This document shows, in pieces, positions 7,995 to 15,501 of a stretch of DNA of 36,444 nucleotides. This DNA comes from Paenibacillus sp. 32O-W. Lineage in GTDB: Bacteria; Bacillota; Bacilli; Paenibacillales; NBRC-103111. Both the position numbers and the translations under genes were made by a program. The stretch covers positions 1 to 36,444 of the forward strand of contig NZ_VEGP01000062.1 of assembly GCF_007679495.1 (NCBI RefSeq), in the 5' to 3' direction. Every line of letters starts with the position of its first letter. Within the stretch, counting starts at the first letter, position 1. The notes below the pieces were generated by a model. That model worked only from the letters and a program-made list of their open reading frames with translations. It was not told the DNA's origin and did not search any database.

Positions 7995-8013
7995 CCCTTC
8001 CGATCACCCCCTC

Positions 8014-9690
8014 CTAGAAGCCCAAGGAATCCAGCACATCAAGCGCATCGTCGATATTATCTTCGCTTAATTCTTCAATTCTGTATAAACCGCAAATAAG
8101 AGCCTGGAATCCATCTGTTTTCCTTCGGATCGGCTCTTTCTTCCCGTATACCTTGTTGCCGTCTTTCTTGATTGTTACCAGCACGTTATTAGCGTACCAT
8201 CGCATGAGTGGGTTATCGCCCCATACAAACATCCGCTTGGAGAAGTACATTTCGATACGCGGGGCCAGAAGCCCATGAATGGCTTCCGGCCGACGGATTA
8301 CTTCGACCTCGAAGCCTACAGCCTCAAGCATTGGCTTCAACATTTCCATGCGGTAGTTATCGCCGATGATCTTCGTAATGTTATATTTCAGACGCATCGT
8401 CACAAACCAATTAACGATGTGTTCCAGGTTAATCATTTCCTCGTCAAGAACCGTGAGCAGCCCACGGCTCTCCCATTCCCTGATTGGTGCGAATTTTTCT
8501 TTATCATCCACATTTCGTCTAGAATAGCCATAGTATTTATCCACGAATTCCTTGCGCGTGAAAGAGTGGGTAATGAAAGGGACCTTGCCATCATGTTTGA
8601 AAACCAGACCAACGGCCGCAAAGTCTCGTATCTGAGCAAAGTCCAAACAGCCAATGCATTCTCGCCCTTCCAAGTCTGGTAAAGGTTGATTTGTTTCGGC
8701 GATTTCCTCCCACTTAGCAACCGATCTTTCCAAATCCGTTACAGGGAAGTTCATGCGTTTAGTCATAAACTCTTCACGGTTGGACGGATCGTCGACCAAG
8801 TCGTCGTACTCCTCTTTGATTGTTTCATAGAGCCCTTGGGCGTATTCGCATCTCGGTTCACTGAGCATCGGATTAGCTTTTTCCCATTTGGTTGGATCGT
8901 CAACTTCCTCTTCTTTATCAAGTTTACAGATAAAAGGAAATAGTGAATTAGCCCTTGCACTGCCTTCAAGGACTTTTCGCGCTCGCTCTTTCATTTTGTC
9001 TAAAAACCCATCTCTGACATAGCCATCAGTGCCGATGTAAAATTCTCGCGGCGGCTGCCGTTTACCGAGCCCTGATATATGGACTCGCACATTTTGGTTA
9101 TCTTCGAAATAATGGATTTCGTCAAAGACAACCGCACCGTCACGTAAACCGTCTTTTGTATTCCCGTTTGAGGTGCGGAACTTGAAAATGCTGTTTGTTT
9201 TTTTACTTAGTACCTGGGTTGCCGTTGCTTTGAAATGACTTTGTAAAGTTGGATGCAGCTTGACAACTTCCCCAACTTCCTCGACGGACGTTTTCGCTTG
9301 TTCTTCTGAGTTAGCAATAACAGAAATGTTATACCCTCTTACGCCGTGAAGCTCGCTGATCAAAAAGTTACTGACAACCGAGATCAGTCCATTTTTCCCG
9401 CCCCCCCGGCCGAACATCCAGAAATATCGCCGGTAAAACAATCGCCTTGTTCCTCTGTAATATAAAAAAACGAAAGCGATCAAGAACTTTTGAAATGGCT
9501 GCAGTGGAAAATACCACTTCTCAGCAAACTTGATACAGTTCTCGATCATTTCGTCATCGAAATAGAGATCGTCCCGAGATAGTACATCTCGTTCCAGATA
9601 TTCAATCAGCAGTTCGCGTTCTTCATTTAATATGATCTTGCCAGCTCGGTAAAGAGCGGTATATTCATCTACATATTTTTGTTTCAGCAT
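8014..9690 (-). CDS. Terminase large subunit
   Basis: 558 residues with both motor and nuclease domains. The ATPase has the Walker A-like GRGGGKNG at about 94-101 and Walker B VVFDE at about 187-191. The nuclease has CLDFAQIRDFAAVG (first acidic residue near 350), IGDNYRMEML and RRKTDGFQAL near the C-terminus. This is the Terminase_1 type found with P27 small subunits and HK97 portals. It pumps and cuts genome concatemers. The start shares its first base with the end of the small subunit gene (TAATG-like coupling). Confidence 0.95.
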   Translation of the reverse strand: MLKQKYVDEYTALYRAGKIILNEERELLIEYLERDVLSRDDLYFDDEMIENCIKFAEKWYFPLQPFQKFLIAFVFLYYRGTRRLFYRRYFWMFGRGGGKNGLISVVSNFLISELHGVRGYNISVIANSEEQAKTSVEEVGEVVKLHPTLQSHFKATATQVLSKKTNSIFKFRTSNGNTKDGLRDGAVVFDEIHYFEDNQNVRVHISGLGKRQPPREFYIGTDGYVRDGFLDKMKERARKVLEGSARANSLFPFICKLDKEEEVDDPTKWEKANPMLSEPRCEYAQGLYETIKEEYDDLVDDPSNREEFMTKRMNFPVTDLERSVAKWEEIAETNQPLPDLEGRECIGCLDFAQIRDFAAVGLVFKHDGKVPFITHSFTRKEFVDKYYGYSRRNVDDKEKFAPIREWESRGLLTVLDEEMINLEHIVNWFVTMRLKYNITKIIGDNYRMEMLKPMLEAVGFEVEVIRRPEAIHGLLAPRIEMYFSKRMFVWGDNPLMRWYANNVLVTIKKDGNKVYGKKEPIRRKTDGFQALICGLYRIEELSEDNIDDALDVLDSLGF

Positions 9691-10007
9691 TAAATCAATT
9701 CGCTTTTGTTTTCTCTGTCACGTTCGACAGGAAGCACAGGAACATCCAAACCCATATCTTTACCGAGAGCAATCAACGAACTGTTAACCTTGTTCTTTTC
9801 CGCAATGGCAGGGTTAGGCTTTGTGAATTTTTGTGCGCCATTTTCCGTTGTTACCATTACACCGTATTCCTCTATCGTTTCATCAAGCATGTAGTATATT
9901 TCAACAAGATTAATATAACGTTCAACCTTCTCGACCTGCACTTTGCTTTTTCGATCTATCCGTTTCATTAATTCGCTTCTAATGGCTTTTAACTTTTTTT
10001 CATCCAC
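9690..10007 (-). CDS. Terminase small subunit (P27 family)
   Basis: 105 residues with a basic helical N-terminus and the P27-like core VERYINLVEIYYMLDETIEEYGVMVTTENGAQKFTKPNPAIAEKNKVNSSLIALGKDMGLD. The family recognises the packaging site and loads the large subunit. It directly precedes the large terminase and follows a GC-rich inverted repeat that may be cos. The start is at 10007 after AAGGGGGGTAGG. Confidence 0.92.
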   Translation of the reverse strand: MDEKKLKAIRSELMKRIDRKSKVQVEKVERYINLVEIYYMLDETIEEYGVMVTTENGAQKFTKPNPAIAEKNKVNSSLIALGKDMGLDVPVLPVERDRENKSELI

Positions 10008-10053
10008 AGCCTACCCCCCTTATGCGCGAGTTAGTCAAAAAAAATTTGCTAAT

Positions 10054-10114
10054 ACACTCCCCCCACCGGTGCCAGGGTTTATAGAAATGGCAAAACCTTT
10101 TGACCGGGGGGTGT
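10054..10114. other. Candidate cos / packaging site between HNH gene and terS
   Basis: ACACTCCCCCCACCGGT at 10054-10070 faces ACCGGGGGGTGT at 10103-10114, an imperfect inverted repeat of C/G runs around an AT-rich centre, in the non-coding gap between the HNH nuclease and small terminase. HK97-like Firmicute phages commonly have cos here. Cleavage position and overhang cannot be told from sequence alone. Confidence 0.4.
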
Positions 10115-10447
10115 CTACCACCTCTCATCATGCTCCCACTTGTTTACGTTTCGCTCGAACACTCGACCATGCTTTACGTTGTGACAACGAACACATGACG
10201 TTTCAAGGTTATCTATTTCCAACGCCAACTCTGGATGGTCTTCCAGTTCTTTTATATGGTCAACTACAAGCTGTATCTTCTTTCGCTTTGCTGATTCGCT
10301 GTATTCGTTCGTGTCTATAGTGACCCGTCCATTACGTTTGCACTCTTGGCATTCGTAGTTGTCGATTTTCTTCCTTTCCTCTCGAAGTTGCTTCCATTCC
10401 TTGCTGTCATAGAACTTTCGTTTCTGTTCTGGTGTTACGTATTTCAA
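10115..10447 (-). CDS. HNH endonuclease
   Basis: 110 residues with an HNH core: zinc cysteines CQEC near residue 33, DHI in VVDHIKELEDHPELALEIDNLETSC, the second pair CVRC, and final HNVKHGR. In HK97-like phages a small HNH protein next to terminase is needed for specific cos cleavage, and its place two genes before the large subunit supports that role. It starts with TTG at 10447 with only a weak upstream site. Confidence 0.92.
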   Translation of the reverse strand: MKYVTPEQKRKFYDSKEWKQLREERKKIDNYECQECKRNGRVTIDTNEYSESAKRKKIQLVVDHIKELEDHPELALEIDNLETSCVRCHNVKHGRVFERNVNKWEHDERW

Positions 10448-10502
10448 GGCTAATCACACTCTCAAAGTAGCTGTGTATAAATATTCATCGAATTAAAAAT
10501 GA

Positions 10503-10526
10503 GAAAAACCCTTGTTTTGCAGGGTT
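10503..10526 (-). terminator. Rho-independent terminator after the tyrosine recombinase gene
   Basis: On the minus strand AACCCT, an 8-base loop and AGGGTT are followed by TTTCTCATTTTT. It separates the recombinase gene from the HNH-terminase block. The 10448-10710 gap otherwise shows nothing convincing. Confidence 0.7.
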
Positions 10527-10710
10527 CATAACGCCTTCGTTTCACCGTGAAATCCAATAAAATACATGCCATTTCTGTATAAAATGCATAAAATATGAGT
10601 TCACCATATCTTATATTCTGTGTACCTCGTAGACTCCTTAAAAGCTCTGTCGTATCAAGGCTTTCCGGACTTTTAGTTTTTGAGTTACACATTCACAAAT
10701 TATGGATAAC

Positions 10711-11274
10711 TCATGCACTCCGACCTTCGCGAGTAGGGTTGAAATTCCGCATTGATCGATCGACCGTATCCTGGATAATCCCGATATATCGAAGTGTGAT
10801 CCGCTCGCTGGCATGGTTAAAAATATACATCAGCATGGCAAGATCTTTTGTCTGCCGGTAATAATGATAACCAAACGTCTTGCGCAATGTATGAGTGCCA
10901 ATATCCTCCAATCCAAAATGCTTCGCAACCTCTTGCAGAATTTTATAAGCCATGCTCCTGCCTATCGGCTTATTTACCCCTTGCCTAGATTGGATTAAAA
11001 ATTCATCGTCGTCGCGGTCTTGGATAAATCTATCCAATATCTTTCGCAATCGATTGTTTATTAAGATGCTCTTCTGCTTCGCCGTCTTCGTCTCGCGCAA
11101 TCGAATATGACTCCCTCGAACAGTCCTGACACGAAGTTTTAATATGTCTGAAATACGAAGGCCAGTGTTAATGCCAATCTCGAACATGACATAGTTACGT
11201 TCGCTCTTCTGCTCAAGGTACTTCTCTATCTCAAGCAGTGTGTTAGGATCCCGGATCGGCTGGACAAAATTCAT
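10711..11274 (-). CDS. Phage tyrosine recombinase, catalytic domain only
   Basis: 187 residues covering just the catalytic fold: Arg40 in NTGLRISD, Lys63 in RETKTAK, His128/Arg131 in THTLRKTFG, His154 in FNHAS and the nucleophile Tyr163 in LRYIG. The N-terminal SAM-like DNA-binding domain of Xer/lambda integrases is absent, yet all active-site residues are present. It lies before the packaging genes, far from the prophage end, where a large serine integrase is found. So it is probably not the main integrase; dimer resolution or a role in replication or packaging is possible. GAGGTG precedes ATG 11274. Confidence 0.88.
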   Translation of the reverse strand: MNFVQPIRDPNTLLEIEKYLEQKSERNYVMFEIGINTGLRISDILKLRVRTVRGSHIRLRETKTAKQKSILINNRLRKILDRFIQDRDDDEFLIQSRQGVNKPIGRSMAYKILQEVAKHFGLEDIGTHTLRKTFGYHYYRQTKDLAMLMYIFNHASERITLRYIGIIQDTVDRSMRNFNPTREGRSA

Positions 11275-11296
11275 CTCACCACCTCACTGTTCAAAA

Positions 11297-11312
11297 TCCC
11301 AAACGTTTGGGA
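11297..11312. promoter_or_regulatory. 16-bp perfect palindrome upstream of the recombinase gene
   Basis: TCCCAAACGTTTGGGA is a perfect palindrome lying 22 bp before the recombinase start and 10 bp after the small zinc-protein stop. It may be an operator, a weak terminator (hairpin plus TTTTG on the minus strand) or a recombinase binding site. Confidence 0.5.
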
Positions 11313-11322
11313 ATTTCAGATT

Positions 11323-11445
11323 TTACTTATTTTTCACACATTTAATTCTGGAACAATACTGCGCCGAACCTTCCCAGCGTCCCCATTCGCAGCCCCTACA
11401 CAATAGCGGCTGCCTTACCATCGGCTTTTTCTTCTTTGCTTTCAA
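11323..11445 (-). CDS. 40-residue putative zinc-binding phage protein
   Basis: A short frame starting with TTG at 11445, 5 bp after GGGAGG. It encodes a lysine-rich N-terminus (MKAKKKKPMVRQP), then CRGCEWGRWEGSAQYC and IKCVKNK. The CxxC pair followed by two more cysteines suggests a small zinc ribbon. It is in the recombinase-packaging transcript, just upstream of the recombinase. Function is unknown; the ribosome binding site and cysteine pattern are the evidence that it is real. Confidence 0.6.
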   Translation of the reverse strand: MKAKKKKPMVRQPLLCRGCEWGRWEGSAQYCSRIKCVKNK

Positions 11446-11463
11446 CTTTTCCTCCCAATATAG

Positions 11464-11492
11464 AAAAAGAGCAGCTTGTAAGTAGCTGCTCT
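11464..11492 (-). terminator. Rho-independent terminator between ArpU region and late genes
   Basis: AGAGCAGCT, loop of 7, AGCTGCTCT; on the minus strand it is followed by TTTTTCTATA. It would end early transcription downstream of the ArpU-type gene, leaving the late genes to another promoter or to antitermination. Confidence 0.75.
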
Positions 11493-11599
11493 ACGTATTT
11501 TTAGAAATAGGGCATCTAACCCCTCCTCACACTATACCCCTGACGATATACGTCTAAGGCGCAAAGCGCCCACAGCATAGCCGAGTGCCTACAAAAGTG

Positions 11600-11659
11600 A
11601 TAAAGGTACAGTAGACATTACCTGGAGATAAACTCCTTGTAATTCCACTGTACCTTTAT
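11600..11659. ncRNA. 60-nt nested hairpin of unknown role in the early/late gap
   Basis: Three nested arm pairs: ATAAAGGTACAGT / ACTGTACCTTTAT (13 bp exact, 11600-11612 and 11647-11659), ATTAC / GTAAT (617-621 and 639-643), and GGAG / CTCC (624-627 and 633-636) around the apex ATAAA. Small internal loops separate them. There is no T tract, so it is not a standard terminator. The gap from 11493 to 11716 shows no other convincing element. It could be a structured RNA, a recombination site or a regulator-binding dyad. Confidence 0.5.
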
Positions 11660-11716
11660 GTGAGTTTGATTTGACTGGCATCATTCCGTCTATCAACCGT
11701 CTAGTTACCGTCATTT

Positions 11717-12079
11717 CTAGAACAGTTTCAAGGTCTCGGCTATAGACTCAATGCCTTTATTCAATTTTCTATCAACGGTTCTATCATCCATTTTTTTTGA
11801 GAAATGATAGACAGTTGAAGTATAGTTATGACATTGAATATATCGATAGTCTATAATTTCTTTTACCTCTTGGTCAAGTATAGATTTCACAGACCGTTCG
11901 ATTTTCTTTATTTTATCAATGCATTTTTGGTAAGAAACCCTTTCTGCTTCGCTTAATTGTTCGATCCCATCTCGTTCAAATGATGCCCGAATAGCTAGGC
12001 ATTTTTCGTATTCCTCTAACAATTGCTTAGCCTTCTGAATCTCTTGTGCTGTTGCCTTTGGGAATAACTCCAATTGCAA
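11717..12079 (-). CDS. ArpU-family late transcription regulator
   Basis: About 120 residues, opening with QLELFPKATAQEIQKAKQLLEEYEKC in the manner of ArpU/phage autolysin regulators, then a helical middle and a C-terminal sigma-like helix-turn-helix region (EVKEIIDYRYIQCHNYTSTVYHFSKKMDDRTVDRKLNKGI). ArpU-type proteins activate late genes in Firmicute phages, and the position at the end of the early operon, before packaging genes, fits. The start is uncertain: TTG 12079 is 9 bp after AAGGGG; ATG codons at 12088 and 12085 lie too close; the frame is open to 12160. Confidence 0.8.
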   Translation of the reverse strand: MQLELFPKATAQEIQKAKQLLEEYEKCLAIRASFERDGIEQLSEAERVSYQKCIDKIKKIERSVKSILDQEVKEIIDYRYIQCHNYTSTVYHFSKKMDDRTVDRKLNKGIESIAETLKLF

Positions 12080-12113
12080 TACCATCATCCCCTTACCAAA
12101 CTGATCTAACTTG

Positions 12114-12443
12114 TTATAATAGAAGAGGATTATGAACAAGCTCCCTGGTCCGTTCCCCAACAGATGCCGGGGAGCTTTTCTTTTTTGTTACCCAAGCGAA
12201 GGATCTCCCTCTCTTTCCTGGATTCTCAATAATATAAGAGTATCCTTTTGGAATATACTCGCCTGGAGCTATAATAAGCTTACCAAACCTTGTTTCAACA
12301 GATGAATGTCTTGCAATCTCTGACGTTGGGCAGACCATAAGCTTCATATTTCTGATATCTTTTCCCTTCTTCAGGATCGGAGCTAGCTCCAATTCAATCA
12401 GTTCTATTGCTTTAAAATTGACTGTATTTGGTCCCCGTATCAT
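12114..12443 (-). CDS. Hypothetical phage protein
   Basis: 109 residues, no family recognised. It has a helical N-terminal half (VNFKAIELIELELAPILKKGKDI), a mixed strand region (GKLIIAPGEYIPKGYSYII), and a basic, serine-rich C-terminus. It overlaps the upstream gene by 4 bp (ATGA) and is followed closely by the ArpU-type gene, so it belongs to the early operon. Confidence 0.6.
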   Translation of the reverse strand: MIRGPNTVNFKAIELIELELAPILKKGKDIRNMKLMVCPTSEIARHSSVETRFGKLIIAPGEYIPKGYSYIIENPGKRGRSFAWVTKKKSSPASVGERTRELVHNPLLL

Positions 12444-12706
12444 TCGCAGTCACTACACTGGCCTTTAGGAAGTTCTTCCTCATCTGTAATTACTGGTTTT
12501 TGAAATTTGCTTTTTAGCTGCTCCAGTTCCTCATGAAGCCGGCGATTCTCGTCCAATACGTCACCATAGCTATCCAACACTACATCAATTTCAGCATCTG
12601 CATCCGTTAATATCGGAATCATCCTAGGTGAGCTGCGAGAAAACAAAACGCCTTCCTCCGTCCGGATCAACGACCCTCCATCATTAAGTGGGTATTCCCT
12701 TTCCAT
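12440..12706 (-). CDS. Hypothetical phage protein with C-terminal CxxC
   Basis: About 88 residues from ATG 12706 (GGTGA 5 bp upstream); ATG 12718 is open too but sits directly against its ribosome binding site. The middle is a predicted coiled coil (DENRRLHEELEQLKSKF), and the end, KGQCSDCE, offers a possible metal or redox cysteine pair. No family recognised. Confidence 0.6.
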   Translation of the reverse strand: MEREYPLNDGGSLIRTEEGVLFSRSSPRMIPILTDADAEIDVVLDSYGDVLDENRRLHEELEQLKSKFQKPVITDEEELPKGQCSDCE

Positions 12707-12721
12707 TCGGTTCACCATCCT

Positions 12722-13144
12722 CTATATTAATTTCCTTGAAACGTCCGCTATCATCATGGCTCGATTTGCGATGTCGGCACAGTCGCCTATAAGACGATTA
12801 ATTTCACGGTCTGTTAAATCTCCATTCTCTTGCCAAGCACGGATATTTAGGATGGACGTTTCAAGGTCTCGATAGTTTTGGAACAATCTCTCTTTAAGCC
12901 ATTCAATAGTTTCTCTATCCCATCCACCTTTATGGTCATTAGCTTTTAGTCGTTCTTCCATCTGCTGAGCAAACCATTGAACTTCCTTCCTAACATGTTC
13001 GGAGCCGGGCTGTTCATTCCGTTCGGTTAGAAGGAACTGAAGCCATTCGGGCCCCAGCCGCCGAATTTTGGAGGAATAATGTATATCACTCTCGTTTTCC
13101 AGCGCCTGCTTTATCTCAGCTATCATCTGTTCCCGGTCACTCAT
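12722..13144 (-). CDS. Putative MazG-like all-alpha phage protein
   Basis: 140 residues, helical. The second half (HKGGWDRETIEWLKERL ... NRLIGDCADIANRAMMIADV) resembles the MazG-like NTP pyrophosphatase fold of phages, whose last helix often reads DVANFAMMIAD. However the usual EExxE metal site is not evident (NYRDLETS at that place), so it may be catalytically inactive or only distantly related. AAGGGGG lies 6 bp before ATG 13144. Confidence 0.55.
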   Translation of the reverse strand: MSDREQMIAEIKQALENESDIHYSSKIRRLGPEWLQFLLTERNEQPGSEHVRKEVQWFAQQMEERLKANDHKGGWDRETIEWLKERLFQNYRDLETSILNIRAWQENGDLTDREINRLIGDCADIANRAMMIADVSRKLI

Positions 13145-13169
13145 GGCTTACCCCCTTCGCTTAATCTTC

Positions 13170-13751
13170 CTACACAACAACAGTCTCAGACTTCAATTGC
13201 TCGGATGCCATTTTCAATCCGACTAAATATCCGTGTATCCTCCAAGGAATTTCATCCCCGATGCTGTACATCCATTCCCAATAGTCATTATCCAAATCGC
13301 TGATCCAATCGTTGTCGTCGATAATGTGCACCCATTCATCTCGCGAAGAGCATCCGCGGGCTGCTTCAAATAAATTTCTCATATCGTTGTGGTCATACTT
13401 TTTTTCGCTGTCTTTTAGTTCGTTGAGCCATTCCCTCAGCCTTCCAACCGCTTTTTCAGCATTAAAATCCCTTCTATCCTGCGAGTAGGCTGCGAGTTTT
13501 TTCTCGAAATAATCAATATGAATATCATCAAACGAATGCACATCAGCTTTCCAAGTGAGCCAGAACACTGCTTCGCCGATATCTCCACTGATATACATTT
13601 TGTTTCCATCAAAAACGTATCGACAGTAGTATGTGATCGTTCCGTGTCGTTTCCAATCCAGCACTTGCAAATCTCCATGCTGCGTTAGCGTAGCTTTGTG
13701 ATCCCTAAACCAATGTTGCCTGATGTGCTGGTCCTTATCTTTTCTATCCAT
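13170..13751 (-). CDS. Hypothetical phage protein
   Basis: 193 residues from ATG 13751 (AGGAAGG 9 bp upstream; an ATG at 13760 abuts it). An N-terminal His-rich segment, a strand region typical of a small conserved phage domain (ITYYCRYVFDGNKMYISGDIGEAVFWLTW), and an acidic aromatic C-terminal region (WVHIIDDNDWISDLDNDYWEWMYSIGDEIPWR). Relatives of this type are widespread in Firmicute phages without assigned function. Placed between helicase and MazG-like gene in the early operon. Confidence 0.65.
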   Translation of the reverse strand: MDRKDKDQHIRQHWFRDHKATLTQHGDLQVLDWKRHGTITYYCRYVFDGNKMYISGDIGEAVFWLTWKADVHSFDDIHIDYFEKKLAAYSQDRRDFNAEKAVGRLREWLNELKDSEKKYDHNDMRNLFEAARGCSSRDEWVHIIDDNDWISDLDNDYWEWMYSIGDEIPWRIHGYLVGLKMASEQLKSETVVV

Positions 13752-13811
13752 TTTCAACATCCTTCCTATTGCAAAATATGGGTCAAGCTAGGGCATACTT
13801 CATCCTTTCAT

Positions 13812-15176
13812 TTACGATACATATCTGGAAGATGAAGAATGGTCTAATGAAGCGAATTTGTTATAGTTTTTCAAGAACGCCAACTCTACTGTTCCAACCG
13901 GTCCGTTACGATGCTTGGCGATAATAATCTCGATGATATTCTTCCTCTCCGTATCCTGATTGTAGTAATCGTCCCGGTACAGGAAGGCGACAATATCCGC
14001 ATCCTGTTCAATCGATCCCGATTCCCTAAGATCGGATAACATCGGGCGTTTATCCTGTCGCTGCTCAACTGCTCGGCTGAGTTGGGACAAGGCAACCACT
14101 GGAACATCCAGTTCACGGGCAATTTGCTTCAATACACGGGAAATTTCCGATACTTCTTGTTGCCTGTTTTCCTTCTTCCGACCGCGTAGGGTAACGAGCT
14201 GCAGATAATCAATGACGATCAAATCAAGCTGTCCAAGTCGCTTTTTCAAGCGTCTGCTTTTCGCGCGAATTTCGGATACTGCAATGCCTGGAGTGTCATC
14301 GATGTAGATGTTAGACTCCGACAACGATCCGATTGATCTGGCCAATCTCTCCCAATCATCGAATTCCAATTTTCCAGTTCGTATGCGACTGGCATCCAGG
14401 TTGCCTTCGGAAGAAATCATCCTTTGTCCAAGTTGGGTGTCTGGCATCTCTGGACTGAATACCGCAACGTTAGCTTTCATTTTGACTCCAGCATATTGAG
14501 CAATATTCATAGCAAATGCGGTCTTCCCTACGGACGGTCTAGCCGCGACGATTATTAAATCGGACCTTTGGAAACCCGAGGTCATCTTGTCCAAATCCGG
14601 GAAGCCGGAAGGGATCCCTGTAACCCCATCTGGTGTTGGTGAAGTGGCCCGTTCCTCGATCTTTCCGTAAACCTCCGTCATAATTTCGTTCATCGTGCGA
14701 AAATCCTGTCCTGAAGCTGTGGTATCAGCCATAATTGCAGCGGCATGGTCAAGCTGAGCAGCTATTTTCACGGGTGATGCTCCTTCAACCGCTGAATCAT
14801 ACAAATCTTTTGTTAACTGACATGCCAAGCGCTGCAGGGAGTACTTTCGAACGTCTTTGGCGTAATGAAACACATTTGTTGCAGAAGGTACACTGCTTGC
14901 CACGCTGGAAAGATAGCTAATCCCTCCAATCAATGCCAATTCTCCGGTTGCCTGTAGTCGGGAGGAAACAGTCACGATATCTATCGGCTCTCCATCCTCC
15001 CTGATCTGTTTCATGGCGCGATAGATAATGTCGTTTGCTTTGTCGAAAAAAGCATCCTCCGGAAGTACAGAGTCCGCGATATCAATCGAATCGTTGTCCA
15101 GTAGTACCGACCCAATGACGGCCCTTTCGGCCTCGATGTTATACAGTGGGATTACGGTGTTTTGCAAGGATATCAC
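13812..15176 (-). CDS. dnaB: Replicative DNA helicase (DnaB family)
   Basis: A complete DnaB-type hexameric helicase of about 454 residues. The N-terminal domain begins IPLYNIEAERAVIGSVLLD. The RecA-like domain has Walker A ARPSVGKTAFA (Lys near 218) and Walker B VIDYLQL (Asp near 323), then the conserved LSQLSRAVEQR and SGSIEQDAD. It unwinds the phage fork; loader and replisome organizer are encoded just upstream. The GTG at 15176 follows AGAAAGG inside the loader gene; the frame is open to 15212 but the extra residues are not conserved-looking. Confidence 0.95.
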   Translation of the reverse strand: MISLQNTVIPLYNIEAERAVIGSVLLDNDSIDIADSVLPEDAFFDKANDIIYRAMKQIREDGEPIDIVTVSSRLQATGELALIGGISYLSSVASSVPSATNVFHYAKDVRKYSLQRLACQLTKDLYDSAVEGASPVKIAAQLDHAAAIMADTTASGQDFRTMNEIMTEVYGKIEERATSPTPDGVTGIPSGFPDLDKMTSGFQRSDLIIVAARPSVGKTAFAMNIAQYAGVKMKANVAVFSPEMPDTQLGQRMISSEGNLDASRIRTGKLEFDDWERLARSIGSLSESNIYIDDTPGIAVSEIRAKSRRLKKRLGQLDLIVIDYLQLVTLRGRKKENRQQEVSEISRVLKQIARELDVPVVALSQLSRAVEQRQDKRPMLSDLRESGSIEQDADIVAFLYRDDYYNQDTERKNIIEIIIAKHRNGPVGTVELAFLKNYNKFASLDHSSSSRYVS

Positions 15177-15501
15177 GCACCTTTCTGCTCTGCTCAGGAG
15201 TAGGAGGAACACCTGTCATCATTCGATGTTCATGAGCTATGATTTCAGATTTGCCTGTATCATGCAAATATTCATGAAAACGATCAACATCCGTTTGCCG
15301 ATCTAAAGCCAGTGCCCCAGGATGAGGCGGATATTGGTTTTCTGGATTTGAAGCATACCGAAGCAAATTATCCATGGCCGTATCAAACGGAATATTTTTC
15401 AAGACAGCGTGCCAGGTCTTCATTTTAGCCAAATCACCCGTAAACTGCGGGTAACATTCGACGATACGATCAAAAAGAACCCCAATTTCCTCAAGCGTCA
15501 T
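15139..15501 (-). CDS. Helicase loader/inhibitor (SPP1 G39P-like)
   Basis: 120 residues resembling SPP1 G39P, which delivers the phage helicase to the origin-bound replisome organizer. The pattern is LFDRIVECYPQFTGDLAKMKTWHAVLKNIPFDTAMDNLLRYASNPENQYPPHPGAL, then a flexible C-terminal half. The gene order organizer-loader-helicase repeats that of SPP1 (38-39-40). It overlaps both neighbours: 11 bp with the organizer gene and about 38 bp with the helicase start. Confidence 0.85.
   Translation of the reverse strand: MTLEEIGVLFDRIVECYPQFTGDLAKMKTWHAVLKNIPFDTAMDNLLRYASNPENQYPPHPGALALDRQTDVDRFHEYLHDTGKSEIIAHEHRMMTGVPPTPEQSRKVRDILAKHRNPTV

Noticed and set aside
10462-10692. 76-codon leftward open frame between tyrosine recombinase and HNH genes
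   Set aside because: No ribosome binding site, no recognisable composition, and a good terminator (10503-10526) lies inside it.
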